A DNA stretch of 64,000 nt from Firmicutes bacterium AM55-24TS. GTDB taxonomy: Bacteria; Bacillota; Clostridia; UBA1381. The translations under genes were made by a program, and so were the position numbers. The notes below the pieces were generated by a model. The model was not told the origin of the DNA. It saw nothing but the letters and a program-made list of their open reading frames with translations, and did no database searches. The DNA is taken from assembly GCA_003460745.1 (NCBI GenBank), contig QTVU01000014.1, forward strand, positions 1 to 64,000. Direction: 5' to 3'. Each line of letters starts with the position of its first letter. Within the stretch, counting starts at the first letter, position 1. Shown piece after piece: positions 17,148 through 26,800 of this stretch.

Positions 17148-17246
17148 ATGCTGCTCCTTTCGGAATAGCAGAGACAACCGCCTTGCGTCCGCTTTGCCAA
17201 ACGTTATTGCCCTTTTTATATCTTGGGGTTTTATAAACCCATATAT

Positions 17247-17275
17247 ATTCTACACTATACCTCACGCAATGTCAA
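17247..17275 (-). promoter_or_regulatory. Promoter of the candidate toxin mRNA
   Basis: On the minus strand: TTGACA (17270-17275), 17-base spacer, TAGAAT (17247-17252). A GGGTTTATAAAACCC hairpin follows near the expected 5' end. Confidence 0.65.
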
Positions 17276-17303
17276 ATTACGTTTATTTTACTAAAAAAAA
17301 TAC

Positions 17304-17330
17304 AAAATGGCGGTTTTAAACCGCCATTTT
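17304..17330 (-). terminator. Terminator of the surface-protein operon
   Basis: AAAATGGCGG pairs with its complement (17304-17313 with 17321-17330), followed on the minus strand by a run of eight Ts, just after the SLH stop codon. Confidence 0.85.
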
Positions 17331-17332
17331 GA

Positions 17333-17989
17333 TTACTTCAATTTTTCATTAATACGCATAAACACTGCCGCTGTCTGTGCTCTTGTGGAATTCGCCTGCG
17401 GAGCGAAAGTACCGTCGGTATTACCCGACATTATTTCTTGCTCTGACAGCCAATCAACCGCATTCCTTGCATAATCTGAAATACTGTCACTGTCAACATA
17501 ATTTGCCGTTTCATTTACCGTTATATCACAATTTTTGTATTCCGCATAACGATAAACAATCGCCGCCATTTGTTCACGTGTTATACTCATATCAGGTGCA
17601 AACTCTGTATCGCTCACACCGCTGACAATTTTATTTTCTTCCGCCCATGCCACTGCATTTGCGTAATAACTGTCACTTGCCACATCAACAAAGCTTGAAT
17701 TTTCCGCATACGGTTCACCCTCTGTTCTGTACAGAACAGTTACAAACATAGCCCTTGTAACGTCACCGTCAGGTGCAAATTCCGTATCGCTCACACCATA
17801 CATCAAACCGTTTTCATAAGCGTACTTAACTGAATTATAGAACCAATCGTTGTTACTTACGTCAACAAACGGATTATTCCAATCAGTCGGTTCAGGCTTA
17901 TCTGACGGATTAGGCACAGCATCAATCTTTTTGAACTTTGCAGTGATTTCAGCTTTTGCATTCACCTTTTCAAACGTATATTCGCTCAC
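17333..17989 (-). CDS. Three SLH domains: separated C terminus of the giant surface protein
   Basis: A 218-residue frame beginning with the end of a bacterial repeat module (SEYTFEKVNAKAEITAKFKK) and then three S-layer homology repeats (FVDVSNNDWFYNSVKYAYE, FVDVASDSYYANAVAWAEE and VDSDSISDYARNAVDWLSE). SLH repeats bind pyruvylated secondary cell-wall polymers and fix proteins to the surface. The only start is a GTG with no ribosome site, overlapping the stop of the upstream frame by 4 bases. Adding one A near 18010 joins the two frames through an unbroken repeat module, so this is almost certainly the frameshifted end of the 1964-residue protein upstream rather than a separate gene. Confidence 0.85.
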   Translation of the reverse strand: MSEYTFEKVNAKAEITAKFKKIDAVPNPSDKPEPTDWNNPFVDVSNNDWFYNSVKYAYENGLMYGVSDTEFAPDGDVTRAMFVTVLYRTEGEPYAENSSFVDVASDSYYANAVAWAEENKIVSGVSDTEFAPDMSITREQMAAIVYRYAEYKNCDITVNETANYVDSDSISDYARNAVDWLSEQEIMSGNTDGTFAPQANSTRAQTAAVFMRINEKLK

Positions 17990-20900
17990 CTTACCGACCC
18001 TTTCGCCGTTACGATTACGTCCTCAATTTCGTAACCCTCATCAGCCGTTATCGTAAATGTCTTGCTTTCATTTTTATTTACGGTTACGGTGTCCGGACTG
18101 ATTTTACCGTTTTCGGACTGAACAACTGTAATTTTATATGTTACATTGCCGGAGTTTCCTCCTCCGCCACCGCCCGAACTTGGTTTAATCATAAGTGGAC
18201 TGCTTGCGATAATGTGAGTGTTTTCAACCATTGTACCCGTCAAATTAACCGTAACGGTATATGTCACAGACGTATCAAACGTGCCGTACAACGTATATGT
18301 CTTATTATCACTGCTTGCCTTAACCTCTGTAAGTTCCACATTCTTATCACCGTTCAGTACAACAAAATTATCTGCCGTCATTCCCTCAATCGCTGTATCA
18401 AGATTAATCGTGATATGCGTCTTTCTTGCCGTACCTGCCGACGCATTCACTTTAATTTTTTCACTTGGAATATCAGTGCTGTCCTTGCCGCCCAAAACGG
18501 TATAAACATTCTGATTATCAACAGTCGCACTTACTACGCCGTTTATTTTTTCATCAGTTGTAATGTAGCCGTTTTCATCAACATTCGCCGCACCTTCTAT
18601 TGCCGAAACGTTCCATTCAATTCTGTTTGCCGCCGCACTGTCGTCATTGATTTCAATAATTCTGTTATCGGTTTTCACCTTTAGCGAAAGCTGACCGCTT
18701 GTGCCGGCTTTAATTGTACTGTCACTGCACTCTTTTCCGTCAATGTACATTTGAAGTACACTGTCGTCATTGCCGAGTGCTTTGTTTGTAAGCTGTAATG
18801 TTACAGGTACTGTTTCGTTGCCGATTTCGTCTGCCGCATACACAACTATATTTTGATATGCCATAGAATTATCAAGTGTAACAGTCTTTTCAAAACTGCC
18901 GTCATCTCCGACAGTCACTTCCTGTATTTCTTGATTTTCCGCACCGATATACACTTTCGCACCACTGTCGCTGATACCCTTAACCGTAACAGTGTCCTCG
19001 AAAAATCCGCCGTTATTCGGACTGCTTATTTGCAATCTCGGAGGAAGTGTATCAACAGTAAACATATACTCCGACAATGTACCGTCTTTTGAATCGTTTT
19101 CGCCCTTGAAGGTTATTATATGCGTACCGTCCTCTAAGCCGTCAAGATTTATACTCTGCGACATAGTTTTTTCCGAAACAGTACCGTTCATTTCACCGCC
19201 GTCCAAAGACCATTCGCCGGAAACATTCATATCCGATACAAGGTCTATGACTGCATTACTGCTTTTAACCGTATCTGTTCCGTCAATGTTTACCGCATTT
19301 TGTGCTTTAAGTGTTACATCAGCCTTTTTAGGCTCAACCATTGTCACAGGTGATGACAGTGTTTCAGCGGAAACAATCTGACCGCCTGAAGATGTATTTT
19401 TATAACCCTTTAATCCTATCACATACTGCTTACCGCTTACAAGTCCGACTTGTTCGGTCTGCGTTTTTATATCCTTTTTCTCATCTTCCGTAAGGTCGTT
19501 TTCATTCACGATATTTCCGTTCTTATCCACCGTAACCGTCTTTGTATACTGACCGCCGACCGTAATCACATCACTTCCGCTTACAGTCATATTGTCAAAT
19601 ACAGTCGGTACGTTTTTACCGTCTTGAACTTCATATATACTTACCTTATAGCCGTCATAATTATCTTGATTTATACCTGTCAAATCAATACTGTAATCAC
19701 CGCCCAATGCCACATTAAACGTCGGTGCGGACGGCTGTGACGGATTGGTATAATTAAGCTTTTTATCGGTTGTCACAACAGGGTTAGCACTTTCGTCTGT
19801 CGTTGTCGCAACAACTTTTACCGTATATTCACCGCTCGGCATATTTTCAGGCATTGTTATATTTGCACTCTTACTCTTTATGTCATTCACATTTTCTGTT
19901 TTGTACAACGGATAAACTTCGTTATTGCTGTCCTCTGCATAAATTGTAAGACTGTTGAATTTATCCAAATCTTCACCCGACCACGTTACCGTATTATTGT
20001 TCAATACCGCATTGTCGATTGTCGGCAACTTTGAAAGTGCGTATATAGTCACGCTTGACGCAATACCTGTTTTTAATTGCAATGCTTTATTAAAGTAATT
20101 TTCATCTGTAACCGTTATTGTAACGGTTGCTTTCTTTGTATCCTCATTCCAATTCAACATTGCGTTTGCATTTGCGTTGGCTGTATCGTCTGCCGTTTTT
20201 GAACTGTCTGACCATACTATCGGATAATTTTCCATTTCAATATTCTTTGCATATGTTTCCGCAATAAGCTGACTTGGTGCATCATACGAAATTGTAAGTA
20301 TTCCGTTTTCGTTGTTATACTTGCCGAAATTAACCGAATGTACCGTTTTACCCGCAAGCGATGATACCGTCGCACCGTTTGAGCCGAACAATGATATATC
20401 ATCTGTTGACGCCAATGTACGAATACTGTTATTGAGTTTCATATACAAGGTACGGTCTGTTTTTTCATCGTAATAAACAGGAATACCCTCCGCACTCAAC
20501 TCAATAGTCGGTTCCGGTGCGTCATATTTACCGAAAGCGAAATCTACATCGCCGCCCCAATAATATGTTACACCTGCGTCAATTTTCAAAACGTGCAAAG
20601 CACCCCATATTTTTTCTGCATTGACACCCAAATCGGCAGAACCTATTTCAATACCGCCGAAAATCGGTATTTTTTTAGGAATACTTACCACTGCTGTGGC
20701 ATAACCTTCCCAGAAATATTTATCCTTAACCTTATCTTTTTCCACAATTAAATGTCCGTCACCCGAAATAACGTCGAATATACCGATAGACACTCCCGCT
20801 GCAAATCTAAGTTCGGGATACCATGCACATTCAATTCCCGCATAGTCTATAAGTGTAATTCCCGCAACATTCACGTCCGACAGTGCAATACTCAAATCTC

Positions 20901-23880
20901 TCGGACTGATACTTACGTCACCTCTTGCGGAAAGAACATCAAACAAAGCGAATTGTCCGCTTAGCAGAAGCGTTATAGGCGGTACGGATGAGGACGGATA
21001 AATCGTTTCAAACAGATTATCTATACCGCCGCCTGCACCTTTAATCCAAAATACGCCCATTCCGTCAACATTTATACCCGGTGTAAATCCGCCTGCATAG
21101 AAATATAATTTATCCGGAATAGGTATTCCGTTGTTACTTCTAAGACGAATTTCCGCCTCCATTTCAAATGCCATCATATCGGCACTGCCTTGAACGCCGA
21201 TAGTGTATTCGTTGTTCATAACCTTTAAATCAAGAGTTCCCTCAACGCTCGGAAGTCCGTCCGCATATGACGGAACTTCTACTTCGACAGACGTATTAAA
21301 TCCGATAAATCCGCCGCCGAAAAGTATATCATGGATATACAAATTCAGACTTCCGCCCTCTGCGTCTTCCCATTCCTCTTGGTCCTCGGCATATCTGTCC
21401 TGTACATCTCTAAGCTGTGACGGAGTGTAATTACTGCTCGCCATTTTCAGTTGTGCAACCTCCATTGCGGAAGTTTTTCTGTTGCTCCAATCAAAGTTTG
21501 ACGGAACAAGAAAATCAGGTGAAAGTTGTGCACCGAATGCGATTACTCTTTGTTTCGGTGTTTTTGAAGTGACTTCACCGTCAACTGTCGCCATCTGTCC
21601 GAACTGACAGTATCTGAATTCCATCACCATTCCCGCAATAGTTTGTGCGGTACTTGCCGCACCCGGCCACATAAGCATAATACCGTTTGTATTTGCAACG
21701 CTGTTTTCAACGTCACCTGTCTGTTCGCCCTCGTTTGTGTACTGCAAAAGTGTTGATTCGGAGCCGTTTTCAAATGACGAAATCGCACATACACCGCTCC
21801 AAACCTTTGTTCTTGCACCTGTCGTATAAACTTCGCCGTCTATATCGATATTAATAGTTTGGTCGTCCTGACCGACGTTTTCGACAGACACGGTTACAGT
21901 ACCTTTTTCAATATCAAGACAATTACTGATATTTATTGTGCTTTTCGCCTTATGGTCTACCGTTTCAAGAGAAACAGCCTCTGCCTCTGCAATTTTACCG
22001 TTTTCATATTTTAACGTAAAGTCACCGCGAAGTTCAAGCAAAGAGATATTTTGAGCATTTGGAACTTCGTCACTGTATTCCTTTTCGTCTTTATACGCCC
22101 TTAGGGCATACTTGTTATCGCCGTCTTTTTCAATCGTGACAACTCCGTAAGAACCGCCTTGATATGCAATATCATCACTGACATTAAATTTCAGTGCGTC
22201 AGACGTAATATCTTTTTTAGTCGGATCTTTCATATCAAATACAATCTGATATGTACCGACCGACATAAGCTCGTCAAGTATCAAATCCGCCGTATTGTTT
22301 TCGGTATCCAAAATGAAGTTTTCCGCACTTACAGTCAACGGCTGACTGCCGTTTAAAGGCGTAACCTTTATATCGTATTCACTCTTATTTTTAAGCAAAT
22401 TGAAATTCTGACCTGCAAGGTAAATATGTCTTGTTCCTCTGTTATAAACAATCTCGGGTGCGGTGCTTATAAACGAAACCCTGTCGCCTGTTGCACCCGG
22501 GCAAAGAAGATATATACTTCTCTGACCGATTAAGTTTTCGGAAAGCAATTTACCGTCCGTTCCGCTCACGTCATAACAACGCACTTCGATTTTTCTGTAA
22601 TCGGTAGCCGTAAGCGGTTCGGCATTAAAGTTAAACACAACCTGTCGTTCTTCATCCGCGTTAAAATCTATAATATCAACACTGAAAGGGTTTGAATATG
22701 AGGCTGTAACGTCAAGATTACCCGACAAGTCATACGGTGTTATTCCCTCCTGCGGATATACCGCAACGGCAATTTGTTTCATTTCGTTCTGCGACACGTT
22801 TTTAATTTGCGTTGACACGCTGAAATCACCGTTTTTACCGCCTGTCGTTTGCGGTTTGTATTCGTCTTTTGTATCGGTAAGCTGCATTGCTCCGAGTTCA
22901 GATGAAAAATTTATCGCAACCTTATCATCGTTATTTACGGTTACGTTTGAATATATACCGTAATTTGTCGCAACGGTATTGCCCTCACCGTTTGCCGCCA
23001 CACTGCCCATATCGAAATACAAAGCATACGCACTGTCGGCAGTCAAATATTTTTCGTTATACGGATTTGTAAACGTCAACGAGTTATCAGGCTCAAAATC
23101 AAATACACTTGACGCAAGGTTGTTCCAATGTCCGAACGCTATTTGATACGGTGCGACAATTTTATTGTTAATCGACGCATTCACCGTATAAGCCGTTACG
23201 GACGGTGCTTTCGGATTGTCGTATCCGAATAACGCGTTGTTGTATGCTTCTCCGTCAGAGTTATCAATAACCGTTTCAGATTGTATCTGCTCATATGTAC
23301 TGTCCTTTTTCGTCAGTTCATACACCGCATAATCCTGATAACCGAGTGCGGTATCAAGCATAACTCTTGCCTGAACACTGTCCGCACTTCTTCCGTCCGT
23401 ACTCTTTACACCGTATGAAATTGACGCCATACCGTGCAGAGCCGATTTTGTATTTGCAAGCGTGACGGTCTGCGTAAAAGTCAAACCGTCAACGCTCCAC
23501 GTTGCGACAATGTTGTCACTGTTTTTCACTAAAGTGACGTCACTGCTGTCCTTACCCAAGAAACCGTATTTTCTTCCGAAAATATAGTCCTTTACCTCAT
23601 TACCTCTTTTTACGCGAAAAGAGGTATATGATGTATCATAATTTTCATCGGGAAACAAAAGATATTTATTATCATCTGCTTTGTTCAGCTTATCTCCCTC
23701 AACGGTATCTATCAGAAAACCGCCGTTTTTCGCCGAAACAACGACTTTCAAATAACCGTCGTTCAATTCTTCGTAATCCGCCTTATTCAGATTTTCGGCA
23801 AACGCGCCGATAGGCATTATACCGAAAATCATCGCTGTTACGGTTAAGGCTGATATAATTTTTTTTAATCTTTGCAGCAT
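17986..23880 (-). CDS. Giant secreted surface protein (main part, frameshifted before its SLH repeats)
   Basis: A 1964-residue frame with a signal peptide (about 1-28, ending PIGAFA) and an AGGAGG ribosome site. Residues about 850-1123 form an unusual glycine-rich, beta-strand-like stretch (VEGTLDLKVMNNEYTIGVQG). Later come Ig/FN-like modules (TLPPRLQISSPNNGGFF) and a GGGGGG linker before a divergent InlB-type repeat (FTITADEGYEIEDV). The frame ends in GSVR; the plus-one-base frame continues with VGKVSEYTFEK into three SLH repeats, so the intact protein would be about 2,180 residues. It follows another giant protein and a clostripain-like protease in one operon. The ligand is unknown. Confidence 0.85.
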   Translation of the reverse strand: MLQRLKKIISALTVTAMIFGIMPIGAFAENLNKADYEELNDGYLKVVVSAKNGGFLIDTVEGDKLNKADDNKYLLFPDENYDTSYTSFRVKRGNEVKDYIFGRKYGFLGKDSSDVTLVKNSDNIVATWSVDGLTFTQTVTLANTKSALHGMASISYGVKSTDGRSADSVQARVMLDTALGYQDYAVYELTKKDSTYEQIQSETVIDNSDGEAYNNALFGYDNPKAPSVTAYTVNASINNKIVAPYQIAFGHWNNLASSVFDFEPDNSLTFTNPYNEKYLTADSAYALYFDMGSVAANGEGNTVATNYGIYSNVTVNNDDKVAINFSSELGAMQLTDTKDEYKPQTTGGKNGDFSVSTQIKNVSQNEMKQIAVAVYPQEGITPYDLSGNLDVTASYSNPFSVDIIDFNADEERQVVFNFNAEPLTATDYRKIEVRCYDVSGTDGKLLSENLIGQRSIYLLCPGATGDRVSFISTAPEIVYNRGTRHIYLAGQNFNLLKNKSEYDIKVTPLNGSQPLTVSAENFILDTENNTADLILDELMSVGTYQIVFDMKDPTKKDITSDALKFNVSDDIAYQGGSYGVVTIEKDGDNKYALRAYKDEKEYSDEVPNAQNISLLELRGDFTLKYENGKIAEAEAVSLETVDHKAKSTINISNCLDIEKGTVTVSVENVGQDDQTINIDIDGEVYTTGARTKVWSGVCAISSFENGSESTLLQYTNEGEQTGDVENSVANTNGIMLMWPGAASTAQTIAGMVMEFRYCQFGQMATVDGEVTSKTPKQRVIAFGAQLSPDFLVPSNFDWSNRKTSAMEVAQLKMASSNYTPSQLRDVQDRYAEDQEEWEDAEGGSLNLYIHDILFGGGFIGFNTSVEVEVPSYADGLPSVEGTLDLKVMNNEYTIGVQGSADMMAFEMEAEIRLRSNNGIPIPDKLYFYAGGFTPGINVDGMGVFWIKGAGGGIDNLFETIYPSSSVPPITLLLSGQFALFDVLSARGDVSISPRDLSIALSDVNVAGITLIDYAGIECAWYPELRFAAGVSIGIFDVISGDGHLIVEKDKVKDKYFWEGYATAVVSIPKKIPIFGGIEIGSADLGVNAEKIWGALHVLKIDAGVTYYWGGDVDFAFGKYDAPEPTIELSAEGIPVYYDEKTDRTLYMKLNNSIRTLASTDDISLFGSNGATVSSLAGKTVHSVNFGKYNNENGILTISYDAPSQLIAETYAKNIEMENYPIVWSDSSKTADDTANANANAMLNWNEDTKKATVTITVTDENYFNKALQLKTGIASSVTIYALSKLPTIDNAVLNNNTVTWSGEDLDKFNSLTIYAEDSNNEVYPLYKTENVNDIKSKSANITMPENMPSGEYTVKVVATTTDESANPVVTTDKKLNYTNPSQPSAPTFNVALGGDYSIDLTGINQDNYDGYKVSIYEVQDGKNVPTVFDNMTVSGSDVITVGGQYTKTVTVDKNGNIVNENDLTEDEKKDIKTQTEQVGLVSGKQYVIGLKGYKNTSSGGQIVSAETLSSPVTMVEPKKADVTLKAQNAVNIDGTDTVKSSNAVIDLVSDMNVSGEWSLDGGEMNGTVSEKTMSQSINLDGLEDGTHIITFKGENDSKDGTLSEYMFTVDTLPPRLQISSPNNGGFFEDTVTVKGISDSGAKVYIGAENQEIQEVTVGDDGSFEKTVTLDNSMAYQNIVVYAADEIGNETVPVTLQLTNKALGNDDSVLQMYIDGKECSDSTIKAGTSGQLSLKVKTDNRIIEINDDSAAANRIEWNVSAIEGAANVDENGYITTDEKINGVVSATVDNQNVYTVLGGKDSTDIPSEKIKVNASAGTARKTHITINLDTAIEGMTADNFVVLNGDKNVELTEVKASSDNKTYTLYGTFDTSVTYTVTVNLTGTMVENTHIIASSPLMIKPSSGGGGGGNSGNVTYKITVVQSENGKISPDTVTVNKNESKTFTITADEGYEIEDVIVTAKGSVR

Positions 23881-23899
23881 AGTAAACCTCCTTTTTTCA

Positions 23900-26800
23900 T
23901 TATTGAACGTAAATTACAAATCTGTAATTGTCACGTCCCTGCGTTTGTACATTAAATGTATAATACCCCGCCTTTTTCGGAACGAATGAAATCGGCTCTG
24001 CATTATCCTTATTCTTCGCCAATTCAGTCGCACCGATTTTCATTTGACCGACTGTCTTTATACCGTTTTTATATTTAACACTGTACGGCTCGCCATTGCT
24101 TTCAACGACAATGTTCTGTGCCTCGTTTTTGCTTAGCAGAATCATATCTCTGTAAATATACTCACCGTTTACGCTGACTCTAAGCTGAGTATCCTCATAG
24201 AAATAGATATATCCGTATCTTTCACTGCTGTTTCCTGCCTCGTCTGTTGCGGTATAAGCCACCCTTACTGTTCCCGTTGTCTGCGGTTTTGTGTAAGTAA
24301 CATCAAGCTTGATTTTGTCCTTTTCGGTTTCGTTGTCGCTTACCGTCATATTCGCTTTAATCTGTGACAAAATATCTTCTGAATTTAAGTCTATTTCCAC
24401 CGTTTCCTTTTTCAATTTGATAGTCGGTGCTTTTTTATCCGGCATTGCTATCTGCATAAAGTGATAATACTTTGTATTTGAATATTCGTCCTTTGCCTTT
24501 ATTGTAGGATACAATCCTGCCAAATCCTCCGATACGGTTAACTTCGTCCACGCACCGGCCGTAAGATTTTGACCTGTTGTGTCACCGTTCCATGTTACCA
24601 TACAGTTTCTGTTTGCACTCACATATACAGTGTCACCAACCTTTAAACGACCGAGTTTATCCGGTGACTCCTTACTGTCTGTACCGTCACTTGCAAGACT
24701 GAATGTAAGCGACAAATCTTTATCAATGATGCTGTCAACCTTAACAACCTTTTCCGTCAGATTGCCTGCAGCATCCGCAAAGTGATATACATATTCGCCG
24801 TTTGCGTTTATTACTCGTGTAAATTCAGTTCCCTGTTTTCCGTTTTCTCTGAAAATAACTTCTTTGTCGGCTTTTAAAGTCACTGTCACTTTACGGTGAT
24901 TTTTGGACGGCTGAATTGTTTCGGTAATAATCGGCGCGTTTTTGTCGATGTTCTTAACCTCATTCAAAGTAATTTCACACACTTGACCGTTTACGGCTGT
25001 GCAAACAAGCGTCATAGTCGGTGCATTTTCCGAATATGAAATTGTAACTTGATTATCAAGTTTATATATTTCAGGAAGATAACCGCTTTGATTTTTCCAT
25101 TCCGCTTTCGTGATGAGCTTATCAAATCTAAGCTGTGCCGTAACGGATTTATTCGTCTTACTGCTCTTTGCGTTTTCAGACCATACTTCACTGATTTTAT
25201 TTGCAGGTGAATTGTCTATTTCTGTAACGGCTGCTTTTAATTCACCGCTTTCGTTCTCACCTTTATATGTGTATGTGTAGTTTATAACAATATTTTCGTT
25301 GCCTGTTACTTCTATATAATACAAGCCGTTGTATTCTCCGTCACCTGTTTCCTGTTTTGCGTTGTCATTAGTCATAACAAGGTTTGTAAAGTCACTGTCC
25401 TCAGGCGGTATTAGGTACACCTTTACAGTCTGCATATCGCCCGACACGACTTTCTGCAAATGCGGCTGAGGCGCTTCTCCCAAGTTATCCGCAACAAGCG
25501 GAATTTCGGTGACATTATTACAGCTGTCGACCGCAAACAATGTAAATTCCGCGTTCTTTGTTATATCAACGGTTCTGCCGTTTACACTCACTCCGTCAAT
25601 CGTATCACTTGTTGAATCAAATGTCGGTGTTTCGGCATTAAGTCCCGCTTTTGCAATAAGCTTTACACCGTTTATATCAGACACGATTACATTAAATCTG
25701 TAATGTGACGACCAACCCATTTTCTTCATAAATGATATACTGTCGGTAACTGTTTCATAGCCTCCGCCGCTTAAATCCGGAAGTGACGGATTTAAGTAAT
25801 GCTTGTTATCGTCATACAGATTAAGCACAAGTTTTTTACTTTGTGCCACGCCGCCCCTTACGGTATAACCAACCATTTCAACACTCGGCGGCATTGTATC
25901 GACATATTCTTCGGGCGGCTGATAATCTTTAAGTGTTACATCAAGCGTAACTGTATAATCTTCACCCAAAGTATCATTTTGATTTTTGTAATTCTTGAAT
26001 GTAAATTCCGTTTCACTGTTAGGATAGAATGTATGGCTCGGTGTTTCGCCCGTTGCGGTATCAACAAGTGTTGAGCCGTTTTCATCAACAAGCTTTGCGG
26101 TTACTTCGCCGTATATACAGCCGTCAACCACATCATCTTCGTCATAATCCCATACAACTTTCGGCTTTATCGGTTTTATCTCATTATTGGTTATATTTAA
26201 TATTTTACTCTTTTCAGCTCCGTTGTCCGTCCACTTCATTGTAACCTTTGTAGGCTGTGTTGCGGTTACGGTTACGTTATTTGTTCCGTTGTTTTCGATT
26301 TTTGCAAATGTGTTTCCGTCATTTTCCGTAACAGTTACGGGAGAAGTATATTCGATATTCGCCGTAATATCGCCCTTTGTCTTATACAAAGTTGACATTG
26401 TAACCTTTGGACCGTCTGCAAGAAGTGTAACAGTTACAGGTATTGTCCATGTATTGCCGAACATATCCTCGCCCTCAACTTCGTATGTACCGTTTGAGTA
26501 TATCGGCAGATAGTGAGCAGAAGCATAAACCGTATCACCCTTTAATTTTAAATATCCGTTAAAGTATACCTTAACACCTCTGTCATTGCAGATATAACTG
26601 TAATCCGCTAATGAATCGTCATCATAAACGTCAACAAATCGCGGTTCTTCATATTTAAAGTTCGTTACCAAGCTTCCGTAATTTTCATCGTCTTTGGTAT
26701 ACGTTCTCGTTGCTGTGTCACCATGCACACCTACAAAGTTAAACGTAATACTGTCAAAGAAAGGCTCGCCTGCCTTTTCCACACTCCATGGTCTTGTAAA

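Larger units (their letters stand above)
17019..17205. repeat. Direct repeats of the candidate type I toxin-antitoxin locus
   Basis: CTTTGC plus AAACGTT recur in the same orientation at 17019-17038 and 17192-17205, with 7- and 1-base spacers. Because the two transcripts run towards each other, direct DNA repeats make the RNAs complementary. Confidence 0.55.

Noticed and set aside
17986..18015. Programmed -1 frameshifting joining the SLH repeats
   Set aside because: The bases around the junction (GCGAAAGGG) do not form an in-phase slippery heptamer, and no clear downstream stimulator was seen.
17956..18684. Long plus-strand frame of 242 codons opposite the surface-protein gene
   Set aside because: It is antisense to clear domain sequence, rich in Cys/Ile/Arg from reversed codons, with no ribosome site or family similarity.
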